This document shows positions 18,726 through 28,431 of a DNA stretch of 64,000 bases, piece by piece. Position 1 is the first letter of the stretch. Each line of letters begins with the position of its first letter. Under the pieces are notes generated by a model, which was not told the origin of the DNA, did not search any database, and worked only from the letters and a program-made list of their open reading frames with translations. The stretch comes from Isosphaeraceae bacterium (lineage in GTDB: Bacteria; Planctomycetota; Planctomycetia; Isosphaerales; Isosphaeraceae), in the NCBI GenBank assembly GCA_026004735.1, contig BPJS01000001.1, forward strand, positions 1,426,001 to 1,490,000, given 5' to 3'. Position numbers and translations under genes: made by a program.

Positions 18726-20156
18726 CTAGCCCTGCTGGATTTGATTGATCTTGTTGTAGAGGGTTTTCAGGCTGATGCCCAGCTCGCGTGAGGCAGCCGG
18801 CTTGTTGCCGTTGTGTTTTTCGAGAACGATCTGGATATACCTCATCTCGATGTCGCGTAGGGAAGGTGTCCCCTCGGGCATGGGGAAATGCGGTCCCAGC
18901 AGCGTTGGCGTGTTGCCGCCGTTGGGCGAGGGGGGTGGGCTCGTAACCGGTGCCGTCGCAGTCCGGCGCACGCCGCTCACCTGGCTGGGGAGGTGTTCGG
19001 GGCGGAGCGGACCCGGCCCAGCCAGGATCGCCGCCCGTTCGATCGCGTTGGCTAGCTCGCGCACATTGCCTGGCCAGTCGTGGGCCTGGAGGGCCCGGAG
19101 AAATTCGTCGGTCAACGCGTCGGGGCCTTTGCGTGGTGCGAATCGTTTCAGCAAATGAGCGGCCAGCGCGGCGATGTCTTCCTTGCGCTCACGCAGCGGG
19201 GGCAAATGGATTTCGAACGTATTGAGCCGGAAAAACAAATCCTCGCGGAACTGATCGGCGGCGATCATCTCCCGCAAGTCGCGATGCGTGGCGCAGAGAA
19301 CCCGAACGTCGACCCGGAACGGCTCGTTCTCGCCGACCCGGCGGATCTCGCCCGACTCGAGAAATCGCAGCAGCTTGACCTGAATGCTCTTGTCCAGTTC
19401 GCCGACCTCATCAAGGAACAAGGTTCCGCCGTTGGCCACCTCGAAAAGCCCCTTGCGATTCGTCTCCGCTCCCGTAAACGCCCCTTTGCGGTGACCAAAG
19501 AGTTCGCTCTCGACCAGGTTTTCCGGCAATGCGCCGCAGTTGACCGGAATGAATGGTCCCGAGGCACGCAGGCTGCGGTCGTGCAGGTTGCGAGCAATCA
19601 GTTCCTTGCCGGTGCCGGTTTCGCCGAGGATCATCACGGTTGCATCAGTCGGGGCGACCGTATCGATCAGCGATCGAATCGCCGCCATCGCCTCACCGGA
19701 GCCGACCAGCGTCGGGGTCCCCTCGGCCGCCTTCAGCCGTGCCTCGAGTGCCTGCGTCCGGTTGGCCAGGTCGCGGCGCTCGGCGATCCGAGAGAGCAAG
19801 ACTTCGAGCTCGGCCCACTTGCAGGGCTTGGTCAGGTAATCGAAGGCTCCCAGCCGAAGCGCCTGGACCGCTGTGTCCACCGACGCCTGACCGGTCAGGA
19901 TCACCACATGCGTCTCCGGGCAGATCTGGCGGATCTGGCTCAAAACCTCGATCCCGGTCAGTCCTGGCATCTTCAGGTCGAGCAGCGCGGCGTCAAACGG
20001 GCCGCCACGCTCCAGGGCCTTGAGTGCCGCCGAGCCATCCGGACAGACGGTCACTTCATGACCCATCCGCGGCAACTCCATCTGCATCAAATCACGCAGC
20101 GAGGCTTCGTCGTCCGCAAACAGAATCCTCAATCCGGCAGCTTTCGGCTTCTCCAT
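18726..20156 (-). CDS. Sigma-54-dependent response regulator (NtrC/AtoC family)
   Basis: With the ATG at 20156 (AAGGA eight bases upstream) the protein has 476 residues. A TTG at 20177 overlapping the kinase stop is an alternative. Order of domains: receiver with phosphorylatable Asp about residue 60 ([12 protein letters not shown]) and the switch residues LTGQ and TKPCKW; AAA+ domain with Walker A GETGTGKE (178-185), GAFTGA loop (225-230) that contacts sigma-54, and Walker [15 protein letters not shown]-terminal Fis-type HTH ([20 protein letters not shown]). It should activate sigma-54 promoters when phosphorylated by the adjacent kinase. The targets are unknown. Confidence 0.93.
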   Translation of the reverse strand: MEKPKAAGLRILFADDEASLRDLMQMELPRMGHEVTVCPDGSAALKALERGGPFDAALLDLKMPGLTGIEVLSQIRQICPETHVVILTGQASVDTAVQALRLGAFDYLTKPCKWAELEVLLSRIAERRDLANRTQALEARLKAAEGTPTLVGSGEAMAAIRSLIDTVAPTDATVMILGETGTGKELIARNLHDRSLRASGPFIPVNCGALPENLVESELFGHRKGAFTGAETNRKGLFEVANGGTLFLDEVGELDKSIQVKLLRFLESGEIRRVGENEPFRVDVRVLCATHRDLREMIAADQFREDLFFRLNTFEIHLPPLRERKEDIAALAAHLLKRFAPRKGPDALTDEFLRALQAHDWPGNVRELANAIERAAILAGPGPLRPEHLPSQVSGVRRTATAPVTSPPPSPNGGNTPTLLGPHFPMPEGTPSLRDIEMRYIQIVLEKHNGNKPAASRELGISLKTLYNKINQIQQG

Positions 20157-20173
20157 CGCGGGCATCCTTCGGT

Positions 20174-21991
20174 TCAAACTCGGCCTGAATCCAAGCGGTC
20201 AGGCAGTCCATCGTCGGCAACCTGTCCAGGCGAACGCAGCGCGGATCGTGCTCCGCCCACGCGGTCGAACAGCGAGATACGCCCGGACTCGCCGATCGAC
20301 CCGATCCACCGCCCGCGATCCCGTGAATCAAGAAGCATTCCCAACGTGGTCGCCAGCATCAGGCACGCCGCGACGACTCGTGCCGGCACGCCGAGCCGAG
20401 GGCCCGCACCATCGTGCGGGGGACTTGTCTCGCGGTCAGGCGGTCGGATCGGGAGCCGGACCACAAACGTCGATCCCTGCCCCTCACCGGCGCTCGTGGC
20501 CCGAATCTCGCCGCCGTGCTGGGTCACGATATTGTGGGTGATCGACAAACCCAGCCCAGTCCCTTTGCCGCCCTGCTTGCGAGTAAAGAACGGCTCGAAG
20601 ATGTTCTCGAGCGTCTCCGGCGACATCCCGCAGCCATCATCCTGAAACGTCAGCTCGCAGCTCTGCTCGACGTGGCGGACGTCGATCCGCAGCGTGCCGC
20701 CGAGTTCCATGCTGTCCAGAGCATTGACGACCAGATTCAGAACGACCTGCTTGATCTCCTGGGCGTCGACATCGGCAAAGACCGCCTGCCGCGCTAGGAT
20801 CTGAATCCGCTTGCCGCGATATTTGCCCATGTGTTGAATCATCTCGACGACGCTCTGGACCAGTGCGAGCACGTCGGTGCGTTCGCGGCGGATCTCGCCA
20901 CAGCGCGAAAAGTCCAGGAGCCGTTCGGTTATCCGCTTGCAGCGGAATGCCTCGTCTTGAATCATTCGGAGGTAATGCTGGACGACTTTGGCCTCACTCG
21001 GGTGCGACGCCTCGACCAGCCCCAGTACCCGGCGTTCCAACGCCTCCGAACAGAAGGCGATCGACGCCAGCGGGTTATTGATCTCGTGGGCTACGCCGGC
21101 CGCCAGAAACCCAACGCCGGCCAGCCGCTCGGAACGGACCAGTTGCCGGCTTCGTTCCTGGACCTGCCGCTCCAGATCCTGGTAGGTGGCGTGGAGCCGC
21201 GCGGTCATTTCGTTAAAGGCGTCGGCCAGTGCCTGCATCTCATCGCCGCTGTTCAGCTCGATCTTGTAGGCGAAGTCACCCCGAGCCACCCGCCGAACTC
21301 CGCGATGCAGCAGCCGAACCGGGTCCAGGACCCAGTGATGAAACAGCCAGGTCAGCCCCACCAGCATCGCCAGAACAGCCAGCGCCGAGATCCAAACGAT
21401 CACCCGGCTGGACTCGTAGTGGGCCTTGGACTGCTGAAGCACCTCGAAAAAATCGCGGTGCAGGATGTCCGGCAGCGCCATGACGTGGCGATTCAGTTGG
21501 GCCAGCCGGGCCGAAAGCGTCCGCGGGCCGCTGCTGGCCCCTTGTTCGGCTAGTTGTCGCAGCAGCTTCCGCGTTCCGGGCAACATCGGCTCGACTTTGC
21601 TGCCGGGATCGAGCTGGGAAAGAATCGTGGTCAGATCGTCGTCGATCCGGAATGCCAGATTCAACTCGTCCCAGACGTTGGCTCGGTTCCCGCGGGTGGT
21701 GTTGGCTTTCAGTTGCGAGGTGTACTGGCTGAGAACCGCGCGGGCTTCGATGACCTGACGCCTGAGCTGCTCGCGTTCAAGCGGGGTTTCCGCCGGCACT
21801 GCCTCGAGCTGGACGACGGTGCGCAGCAGGTGGGTTGATGCCCCCAGCTCGCGGAGCTGGTCGGTCAGTTTGAGGTTGCTGGTATGAAACGCGCTGAGGC
21901 CGAAGAATGAGCCGCCCATCAGGGTCAGCATCATTCCGACGACCACGCTCAGGCCGACGAACAGCTTGACGCGGATCGGCCATTTCGGCAC
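20174..21991 (-). CDS. Membrane sensor histidine kinase
   Basis: The start is GTG at 21991 with GGGAGG eight bases upstream. Of 605 residues, 8-32 and 196-220 are membrane helices flanking a roughly 165-residue helical periplasmic sensor. A HAMP domain follows (about 218-272), then HisKA with GVAHEINNPLAS (His302) and an HATPase with N-box NLVVNALDS, G1 box DDGCGMSP and GKGTGLGLSI. A further C-terminal extension of about 95 residues carries a hydrophobic segment (VPARVVAACLMLATTLGMLL), unusual for this class. It presumably phosphorylates the response regulator encoded immediately downstream, whose reading frame it touches. The signal sensed cannot be deduced. Confidence 0.92.
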   Translation of the reverse strand: MPKWPIRVKLFVGLSVVVGMMLTLMGGSFFGLSAFHTSNLKLTDQLRELGASTHLLRTVVQLEAVPAETPLEREQLRRQVIEARAVLSQYTSQLKANTTRGNRANVWDELNLAFRIDDDLTTILSQLDPGSKVEPMLPGTRKLLRQLAEQGASSGPRTLSARLAQLNRHVMALPDILHRDFFEVLQQSKAHYESSRVIVWISALAVLAMLVGLTWLFHHWVLDPVRLLHRGVRRVARGDFAYKIELNSGDEMQALADAFNEMTARLHATYQDLERQVQERSRQLVRSERLAGVGFLAAGVAHEINNPLASIAFCSEALERRVLGLVEASHPSEAKVVQHYLRMIQDEAFRCKRITERLLDFSRCGEIRRERTDVLALVQSVVEMIQHMGKYRGKRIQILARQAVFADVDAQEIKQVVLNLVVNALDSMELGGTLRIDVRHVEQSCELTFQDDGCGMSPETLENIFEPFFTRKQGGKGTGLGLSITHNIVTQHGGEIRATSAGEGQGSTFVVRLPIRPPDRETSPPHDGAGPRLGVPARVVAACLMLATTLGMLLDSRDRGRWIGSIGESGRISLFDRVGGARSALRSPGQVADDGLPDRLDSGRV

Positions 21992-22130
21992 AGCAGCGAC
22001 CTCCCTGTCGGCGTGACCCGCCCGGGATCTCCGCCCGGGGTCGCGGACTATATCACATGGTCGAGCCGGCTCCTAGCTCGCTTCAGCGCGATTCGAGGAG
22101 CTTCCTCAAGAACCAGAGCCGGTGGCCGGG

Positions 22131-23600
22131 TCAGGGGACGCCCGACGGCACCAGCCAGAGAGACACCGCCAGCATCAGGCCCAGAACCACGGCCAGCATC
22201 CACCGGAGCCGCCCCAGGCTCGTCTGAAAACGCCCCACCGCCTCGGGTCGGTTGGCCACGTGCTCCAGGAAGCCGAGCCGTTGCGCGATGCTCCCATGAC
22301 GCCAGGAGGGTGCGCGAATCGGCAGCCCGTTCGAAAGCGCCACTTCCCGCAACGCCTTCGAAAAAATCTCGATCCCGACCGGGCAGATCGATCGCGGGGC
22401 CTCAGCGTTCAACCGTTGCGGATCCTCCGGATCGGCATGCGGCGGACACGTCCGCCGGTCGCACGACACCACTCGACATCCGAACAGATCCGCCTGACGC
22501 TCAAACCGCCGCGACAAGTGGCCGAACACGACCACAACATAGACGGCGACGATGCCGAGCAAGACCGTCCACTCGGCGACACTGGCCCAGACACTTCCTC
22601 CGCCCCACAGGGCTTGCCAGACCGGCGTCTCGAAACCCGCATGGATGAGCGTCTCAACCAGACTCAGCGCCCCGACGCTCGTGATGAAAAAGAACGCAAG
22701 ATAGGCAAGATGATGGTGCTTGATGTGGCCCAGCTCGTGCCCAAAAACGGCCTCGACCTCCCGCGGTCCGAGTCGATCGACCAGTCCGTCGGTCAAAATC
22801 ACATAGCGAAACCAGGGCAAGACTCCCGTCACCCCCGCGTTGACCAGCATCCCTCCGGTGTCCCAGACCAGGATATCCGTGTAGCGAAAACGGAAGCGAC
22901 GCGACAGAGCTTCGAGCCGGTCTCGCAACGGCCCCGAGGCAAGCCGCCGCGTTCGCCACGAAATCCGAACAAATAGCGGCGAAAGCACCAACATCACGCC
23001 GCTCAAGACGGTCAACAAGGCGAGCTGAGCCGCTGGTTCCTCATGGGTCTGGGGGAGCCATCGCTCGATCAGGTCATGCCCCAAACCATACAGCACCAGA
23101 AGCGGCAGCAGCATGCCAACGGCCTGGCGGACCCGTATTCCGACATGGTCCCTCAGTGTCGTCGGAGGTGCCCCGAGCAGGCCGACCCGCTCCACCGGGT
23201 ACGAGGCAACCCACCCGATCGCCAGCATCACCAGCAGCGGCGCTAGGATCGCCACCTCGTCGACGAGGACCGGATTTTCCAACCCGAGCAGCCGAGTCGC
23301 GACTTCAGCCCAGTCCCCCCAGAGCAGAACCCAGGCGAACAAGCCAACCGCCGACCATTCCACGACCCGCGACCACAGTCGCCTCAGCCGCTGAGCCCGG
23401 CCCTCATACCGCCGCGGGGCGATCCAGAACGCCAGCGCCGTTCCTCCCAGGATCACCACCCCGCTCCAGATGCCCATCGCCACAGCCAGCGACGGCAGCC
23501 GAGTCCACGCATCGCCCCATGGCAGAGGTTCCGACCGGTCCAGGTCTCGAACCCCCAATCCCAGAAGCAGACCGACCAGGAGCGGCAGCGGCAGTATCAC
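22131..23600 (-). CDS. M48-family membrane metallopeptidase
   Basis: This 489-residue integral membrane protein starts at GTG 23600 (GGAA eight bases upstream). The zinc motif HELGH is at 288-292 and the third ligand region, E367-x3-D371 (ERQADLFG), completes an M48 active site of the HtpX/Ste24 type. At least six hydrophobic segments surround it. A short Cys-rich stretch (GCRVVSCDRRTCPPHAD, about 374-390) follows the Glu ligand and might bind metal. It is likely involved in membrane-protein quality control or processing. No heat-shock context is visible. Confidence 0.88.
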   Translation of the reverse strand: MILPLPLLVGLLLGLGVRDLDRSEPLPWGDAWTRLPSLAVAMGIWSGVVILGGTALAFWIAPRRYEGRAQRLRRLWSRVVEWSAVGLFAWVLLWGDWAEVATRLLGLENPVLVDEVAILAPLLVMLAIGWVASYPVERVGLLGAPPTTLRDHVGIRVRQAVGMLLPLLVLYGLGHDLIERWLPQTHEEPAAQLALLTVLSGVMLVLSPLFVRISWRTRRLASGPLRDRLEALSRRFRFRYTDILVWDTGGMLVNAGVTGVLPWFRYVILTDGLVDRLGPREVEAVFGHELGHIKHHHLAYLAFFFITSVGALSLVETLIHAGFETPVWQALWGGGSVWASVAEWTVLLGIVAVYVVVVFGHLSRRFERQADLFGCRVVSCDRRTCPPHADPEDPQRLNAEAPRSICPVGIEIFSKALREVALSNGLPIRAPSWRHGSIAQRLGFLEHVANRPEAVGRFQTSLGRLRWMLAVVLGLMLAVSLWLVPSGVP

Positions 23601-23673
23601 GAAGCCATTCCGGCGTGACGAGTTCGATCACCAAGGTTCCAGACCAGCCAGGGCCAATCTCCAAGCCCCCCCA

Positions 23674-24357
23674 TCATTGAGCTGCGACCCCGTCGAAAAT
23701 TAAACCAACCGGAAACGGATCCGGGACCAGTTCGTCGTCCACTTTCAACCGTAACGGCAGAACGATGCCCGAAAACCCCTTCTCCTCATCCCGAAGCGCC
23801 GATCCGCCGGCCTGCCCACTGGGGACGGTCATCAGCAGCAAAACGGCCGGGTGATTGGTCCCCGCCGCCTCCGCGCTCTGACGCTCGAGATCCTTGACGC
23901 CCAGCGGCCCCGGACCCTTCTCCGCCGCTGCCGGAACCAGCAGCCCGTAGTCTCGGTAGGGGCTGACGCCCAGGTGATCGCCGTTGACCGGATGCAGCCC
24001 GAAGCGGATCGTATAAACGCCAGGAACGATTGCTTGGTCGCGATAGTCGTGTCCCTCGTCCTCATAACGGATGACGCCAAGCAGTTCCCCAGTGACCAAG
24101 AATGGAAACTGCACGGCACCTTCGGGACCTGACGGGGCCGAGCGGGCCGGTATCGCCTGACGCAGCCAGACCCGCGCTAGCGTTTGCCCATCCGGTCGGA
24201 TAATCCGAAATCCTTCGCTCGATAGCTCCTCGGCAATGGCCGCCGGAAGCTCGCTCGGCGGAGTTTCTTTAATCGGCTCAATCTTATACGCGTCTTGAGC
24301 CCGAACAACGGCCGGCCAAAGAGCCACCATCAGGCAGACCACAGCTCGCCATTCCAT
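23674..24357 (-). CDS. Exported hypothetical protein
   Basis: This 227-residue protein has a clear signal peptide (VVCLMVALWPAVVRAQ, cut expected after about residue 20). The mature part is beta-rich and contains VWLRQAIPARS, FLVTGELLGVIRYEDEGHDY, IVPGVYTIRFGLHPVNGDHL and SPYRDYGLLVPAA. The combination of a YTIRFG-type strand with HPVNGDH suggests an immunoglobulin-like or jelly-roll fold. I have seen this pattern in planctomycete secreted proteins but know no function. It stands alone, 74 bases from the M48 gene and 203 from the next gene upstream. Confidence 0.7.
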   Translation of the reverse strand: MEWRAVVCLMVALWPAVVRAQDAYKIEPIKETPPSELPAAIAEELSSEGFRIIRPDGQTLARVWLRQAIPARSAPSGPEGAVQFPFLVTGELLGVIRYEDEGHDYRDQAIVPGVYTIRFGLHPVNGDHLGVSPYRDYGLLVPAAAEKGPGPLGVKDLERQSAEAAGTNHPAVLLLMTVPSGQAGGSALRDEEKGFSGIVLPLRLKVDDELVPDPFPVGLIFDGVAAQ

Positions 24358-24560
24358 CGTCTGTCTCGCAAAAGTCTGTTGTCTGTCTCGCTACGATCGC
24401 CGCTCAGGACACCATCGACCGTGCGAGGTGAAAAACAAAACCTCGTACGGCCACCGGAACATTCGTGATCACGTGCGGCCGGTTCCGCACAAGAGGGTAG
24501 TGCAGGGGACCGTGCCGCAGCCGGGGCGAACGATTCGCCCCGGCGCGGTCGTTTCGGTGC

Positions 24561-25274
24561 TCAATAGGCAAATCGGCCGACGAAGCTGCCCCGGCAGTTG
24601 CGGTCGTCCCAGCGGGTGCCCAGGCCCGTGCCTCGATAAATGTGGGCCAGGGTGTACGCCGGTTGAGCCGTGACTCCCTTCGATAGGGGCGGGTACTCGA
24701 CCACCTCATTCCCGCACAGATGATCGGTGTCGTCGAGCGGCCGGGTCGCGATTTCCGCAAGACCAGGTGCCCAGAAGTTTCCTTTGGGCGCTTGGGGAAA
24801 ACCAAAGTGGTGGCCGCTCTGCTTGTGTCCGTCGTCCGAGCCGCTCATCTCGTGCTCGACAAACAGATTCATCAAGGAGTAGCGGATTTCCTGGACATTC
24901 TGAAGTCGCTCGCCGCCCATCTCCCGCGCGAAGGCCACCAGGGCCTCACGCTGTTCGGGCGTGGCCTCGCTATCGACGATCAGGACGGCGATCGCGGCCG
25001 AAGGATCGTCCTTCGAAAGCGTCGTGTTGGCGCGGATCGCCGCGGCGACCGTCCGTCCCGACAAATCGACGCCGTTCCACGATCCCGATCGCACCTTCCA
25101 TGCCATAAGAGCTTGGTGACCGGTGATAAAAACCTCCGCATTGGCGAAGCACGGCCCGGTAAAAACGTCGGCCGTACGCGACTCGATGTAGTCGCCCTCG
25201 ATCCGAGCCGTATCGGGAGGATTGGTGCTCAACAGGGGGAGTGCCCCGAGCATCAGTACGAGTGCCTGCGACAT
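24561..25274 (-). CDS. DUF1326-like exported protein
   Basis: The ATG at 25274 (GGAG nine bases upstream) gives 237 residues starting MSQALVLMLGALPLL, a signal peptide. The mature N-terminus YIESRTADVFTGPCFANAEV, then SWNGVDLSGRTVAAAIRANT and AVLIVDSEATPEQREALVAF, match the DUF1326 family. The C-terminal half is less conserved and holds His/Cys positions (EHEMSGSDDGHKQSGHH, DHLCGNEVV) that could bind metal. DUF1326 proteins have no firm function. An upstream ATG would add ten residues without a better ribosome site. Confidence 0.75.
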   Translation of the reverse strand: MSQALVLMLGALPLLSTNPPDTARIEGDYIESRTADVFTGPCFANAEVFITGHQALMAWKVRSGSWNGVDLSGRTVAAAIRANTTLSKDDPSAAIAVLIVDSEATPEQREALVAFAREMGGERLQNVQEIRYSLMNLFVEHEMSGSDDGHKQSGHHFGFPQAPKGNFWAPGLAEIATRPLDDTDHLCGNEVVEYPPLSKGVTAQPAYTLAHIYRGTGLGTRWDDRNCRGSFVGRFAY

Positions 25275-25375
25275 GATCCGACACTCCGGAACAAGGAAAT
25301 GCAACGCTTGCCGGCAATCGAGCCTGACCGTTCAATTATTCTCAAAACCCGCCGCGATCGCGTCAAGGGAGCGTC

Positions 25376-25750
25376 TTAGCGCGTGGGTTGTTCGGTCTTC
25401 GACTGCGCGGTGGAGCGAGCGCCGCGAAGCTCGGCGTTGATCTGGTCGAGCAAGGCGATCATCGCGTCGCGGTCTTCCTGGTAAGCCTGGACGCTCCGTT
25501 CCAGGCGGCGGATCGCGGCTTCCTGGGCGCGGAGGCGGCGGGCGTCCTCGACGGCCCGCAGCGATAGGTCGCGATTTTGGCTCCGCACGTTGAGAACCAC
25601 ATCGCGGAGCTGTTCGTTTTCCGCGCGTAAGGCCTGGATCTGAAGCCGGCTATCCTCGTACTTCTTTTCGGGAACAAAGGCGCAGCCGCCGCCTAGAGAA
25701 CTCCCGGCCACGATCGCTAGCAGACTCCGCCGGCACCGACTCCCGGTCAT
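25376..25750 (-). CDS. Small coiled-coil lipoprotein
   Basis: From the ATG at 25750 the 124-residue protein starts MTGSRCRRSLLAIVAGSSLG and continues GGC, a plausible though non-ideal lipobox. The rest is one long coiled coil (about residues 30-105) with heptad-like Leu spacing, similar to the N-terminal coiled coil of Lpp- or OmpA-linker lipoproteins. The frame stays open 52 codons upstream, but that part overlaps no signal peptide and partly lies inside the HTH gene. The start used begins 88 bases after that gene ends. It probably has an outer-membrane or structural role. Confidence 0.65.
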   Translation of the reverse strand: MTGSRCRRSLLAIVAGSSLGGGCAFVPEKKYEDSRLQIQALRAENEQLRDVVLNVRSQNRDLSLRAVEDARRLRAQEAAIRRLERSVQAYQEDRDAMIALLDQINAELRGARSTAQSKTEQPTR

Positions 25751-25838
25751 GGCTTCCTCGATCGGTCCCGAGTCCGTTCGAAACCGGGGCGGAACCCCGG
25801 GGCCATGGCTGGTCCCGGGGTTCCGGGCTGGTCTCCGG

Positions 25839-27392
25839 TCAACTCCCGAAAAGTCCGGCGATCGCCTTGACCAGACCCGAGGCCGGGCCGTCGGCCCGGA
25901 ACTCATTGAAATTGGCGATCAGGTCAAAGCCGACGAAGACGCCGATGAGCATCAGCAAGCTGGTCAATCCCAGCAGAACGACCCAGAGCGTGCCCCATTC
26001 AGGTCCTGCTCCGGCAGCAACCAGTGGCGAGACGGCCCGAGGAGCCGCCGCCGCCGCGGCCGCGGTCGCCGGCACGGCCTCCGCCTCGGCAACATCCCAG
26101 GCGTCGCCCGAGGGCGACTCGCCGCCGAAGCTCGATTCAAACTCGTCGGCTGCGATCGGCGCCGCGCCCAGGCGGGTCGAGGCGCTCTCGTCGACCTCTT
26201 CTTCGTCCAATGCGAAGACTTCCGAGCCGCTATCGGCGTCGTGGATGTCGAAGTCGCTGGTCGCCTCGAGCTGCATGGTCCGGTCGTCGCTATCCGCAAC
26301 CCCGACGGCCTCGACTTCGAAGTCGGTGTCTTCGAAGATGTCCTTTTCGCCACCGGTCCGAACCGGCAGAGCCGTCGCTCCCGGATCCTGCTTCGGGGAC
26401 CGCGCCGCCGGGGCGGGGCGTTGCGGCGTTTCGCCCGATTCTTCATCCAGCGGCGCCAGCTCGATCGAGTCGGCCGAGCCGAAATCGATGCCCCCGGCAA
26501 GGTTGATGCCCGAGTCGGTCGGCTGTCCCAGGTTGACCCCGGAAACCTTGCCCAGCGCGCCCGTGACGTCCGAGTCGGAGGGGGACCGCTTCGGCGCAGC
26601 CGCCACTTCTTCACTGTTGTCCAGGGCGGTCAGCTCAAAGTCGCTACCCGAATCCGGCTGAAGGGCATCGATGACGCTCGATGGGGTCAGCTCGAAGTCG
26701 CTGTCGCTGTCGGCCGGCGCGCCAGCCGCCTGGACCTCCCCGGAGGAACCCAGCAGCGGGCTGGGTCGAAGCGTCGTTTCGTTCGGATCCTCGCCGATCG
26801 GCGGCTTGGCTCCCGAGGCGGGGCGCTTCGCGGAAAGGGCCGGCAGCTCACCCGTCTCGTCCGCGACCAGGGTGACGTCCGAATCGGTCGGCCGCCGTGG
26901 CTCGGGCTGAGCCAGCCGAACGTCGGAGTCGCTCACCCCTCGGGCCGGGCTTTCGGGCATCAGCTTGACGTCCGAGTCGCTTGGCTGCTTGCCCCCGGGC
27001 TTCATCCCGATGATCGTCGAACTCGAACCGGTCAATTCCGGAGGCACGGTCAGGTCGTCAAGCAAGACATCCCGCTCGCCGGTTCCACCGGCCGCCTTGA
27101 CTTCCTGGCTGCTCGGGCGGTCGGGGTCAGGACTGGCAACTCCCAACTGGAAGTTGGACAAGTCCGGGTCGGAGTCGGCCGGAACTTCCAGGTCGAGATC
27201 CGACAGCGACAAATCCGGATCGCTGCCCAGCCCCATCGAGCGCGACAACTCTTCGATGTCTTCCTCGCGGAACCGCCAGGTTCCCCCATCCTGGAACGCT
27301 CGGATCTCGCGATGCTGGGCCCGCTCGCGCAACTGTTCGGGGCTGAGGCCGAGCTTGCGAGCGGCGTCTTCCAAGGAAATGAACCGGGCCAT
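25839..27392 (-). CDS. Excisionase-type HTH protein with acidic repeats and C-terminal membrane anchor
   Basis: The ATG at 27392 has GGAGG eight bases upstream. Of 517 residues, 1-55 form a MerR/excisionase-like winged HTH (SLEDAARKLGLSPEQLRERA, then FQDGGTWRFREEDIEELS). Residues about 55-445 are acidic and low in complexity, with repeated units of the type [ST]-D-S-D-[VF]-x-L (for example SDSDVKL, SDSDVRL, TDSDVTL, SDSDFEL). Residues 466-495 form one hydrophobic helix (LWVVLLGLTSLLMLIGVFVG). The layout suggests a membrane-tethered DNA- or protein-binding factor. Proteins of this layout occur in planctomycetes. I know no demonstrated role. Confidence 0.75.
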   Translation of the reverse strand: MARFISLEDAARKLGLSPEQLRERAQHREIRAFQDGGTWRFREEDIEELSRSMGLGSDPDLSLSDLDLEVPADSDPDLSNFQLGVASPDPDRPSSQEVKAAGGTGERDVLLDDLTVPPELTGSSSTIIGMKPGGKQPSDSDVKLMPESPARGVSDSDVRLAQPEPRRPTDSDVTLVADETGELPALSAKRPASGAKPPIGEDPNETTLRPSPLLGSSGEVQAAGAPADSDSDFELTPSSVIDALQPDSGSDFELTALDNSEEVAAAPKRSPSDSDVTGALGKVSGVNLGQPTDSGINLAGGIDFGSADSIELAPLDEESGETPQRPAPAARSPKQDPGATALPVRTGGEKDIFEDTDFEVEAVGVADSDDRTMQLEATSDFDIHDADSGSEVFALDEEEVDESASTRLGAAPIAADEFESSFGGESPSGDAWDVAEAEAVPATAAAAAAAPRAVSPLVAAGAGPEWGTLWVVLLGLTSLLMLIGVFVGFDLIANFNEFRADGPASGLVKAIAGLFGS

Positions 27393-27510
27393 GGGTGTTA
27401 ACCTCCGCGGTTTCGATCACGGCCCGACGGGCCGAGCGGCGCTGTCCCCTCCGCGGACTCCCCCGCGCCGCTCACGCCCCAACCGCTTGGCATGCGGCCG
27501 GTCAACGCCC

Positions 27511-27891
27511 TCAGCGCTTCGGAGCCGCGACCATCGATTCGATCGTGGCGACCTCGGGTGCCTGATTGTTAAATTCCGCAAGCCTCAAATCCCACCGAAA
27601 CTGCCGAGCCGCTTCCAGTTTGACGGCTCCCCGGGTGTCGCGGGCATCGACGCGATAAACCACGAAGGCCTGCGACCGGGTATCTATAATGTACAGGTGC
27701 TGACTGCCGTCGGGCAAGGTCGTCGACCAACTGAGCATCCCTCCGTCGCTCGACGAAACAGGTGAATTGCCCGACGGTTGTGCGTTCAGGCGGGGCCCAA
27801 CTGCTGCCCCGGAAAACCAGGCGATGACCAGCCCCAGGACGAGCACCGGACCCAGAGTCGGCCCACGCTGTTGGTATCCTCGGCAACGCAT
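27511..27891 (-). CDS. Small membrane-anchored hypothetical protein
   Basis: The ATG at 27891 has a strong AGGAGGGG site seven bases upstream and gives 126 residues. Residues about 11-32 (LGPVLVLGLVIAWFSGAAVG) form a signal or anchor helix. The remainder is a compact domain with DGSQHLYIIDTRSQAFVVYR, which reads as two beta strands, and RQFRWDLRLAEFNNQAPEV. It is similar in layout to small planctomycete proteins found near cell-envelope genes. No function is known to me. Confidence 0.65.
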   Translation of the reverse strand: MRCRGYQQRGPTLGPVLVLGLVIAWFSGAAVGPRLNAQPSGNSPVSSSDGGMLSWSTTLPDGSQHLYIIDTRSQAFVVYRVDARDTRGAVKLEAARQFRWDLRLAEFNNQAPEVATIESMVAAPKR

Positions 27892-28431
27892 GGCGATCCC
27901 CTCCTGGAGCCGGGCGGCCCAGAGGCCGAAGCGCTCTATCCGGCCACCCATCCCTGCGAGGCCGTGATCCGCCTGGCCCGACCCAGACGATCGACCTCGA
28001 CGCGTTCAAATCTATCACACAACTGAACTCCCATCCGATTCGCCTTCGAATGGGAGCCAGTTCCCAAGCCGTTTCGGGCTTCTCCAAAAAAGCCGCGGGA
28101 TTTTGCTCAAGACCAGCACGGCGAACAAGGTCAAATCCCCCCACCGACAGGTCCCGTAGATTCGTCACCGCCACTACGAAGCCGGATAACACCTGCGAAG
28201 AAATTGTTTGATATTGCTTGAAGCGATTCGGGACGCTTACAGTAAGAAGGAGCTGTTCAACGGAACGTGCTCGTCCTGCCCGGAACCCGCCTCCTACCCG
28301 TCCGGGCCGGCTCTTGCTTGACAAATTCCCGCCTCCGCCGCAGCGGATCGGCCGGTGCGGGCCATGGGAAATCTCCCCATTGCCGCTCCGCACTAGCTGG
28401 TCGGCTCCCGCCTCGTGAGGACCGACGCGCC
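27892..28431. other. Divergent intergenic region with a hairpin
   Basis: This 540-base region separates a minus-strand gene from a plus-strand gene and contains no supported coding frame. An imperfect inverted repeat at 28028-28056 (CTCCCAT...ATGGGAG) could form a hairpin, but no T-tract follows. The region must hold promoters for both flanking genes. I could not assign hexamers with confidence. Confidence 0.4.

Noticed and set aside
28318..28323. TTGACA as a promoter -35 before the DUF1549 gene
   Set aside because: No acceptable -10 lies 15-19 bases downstream, so the match alone is not enough.
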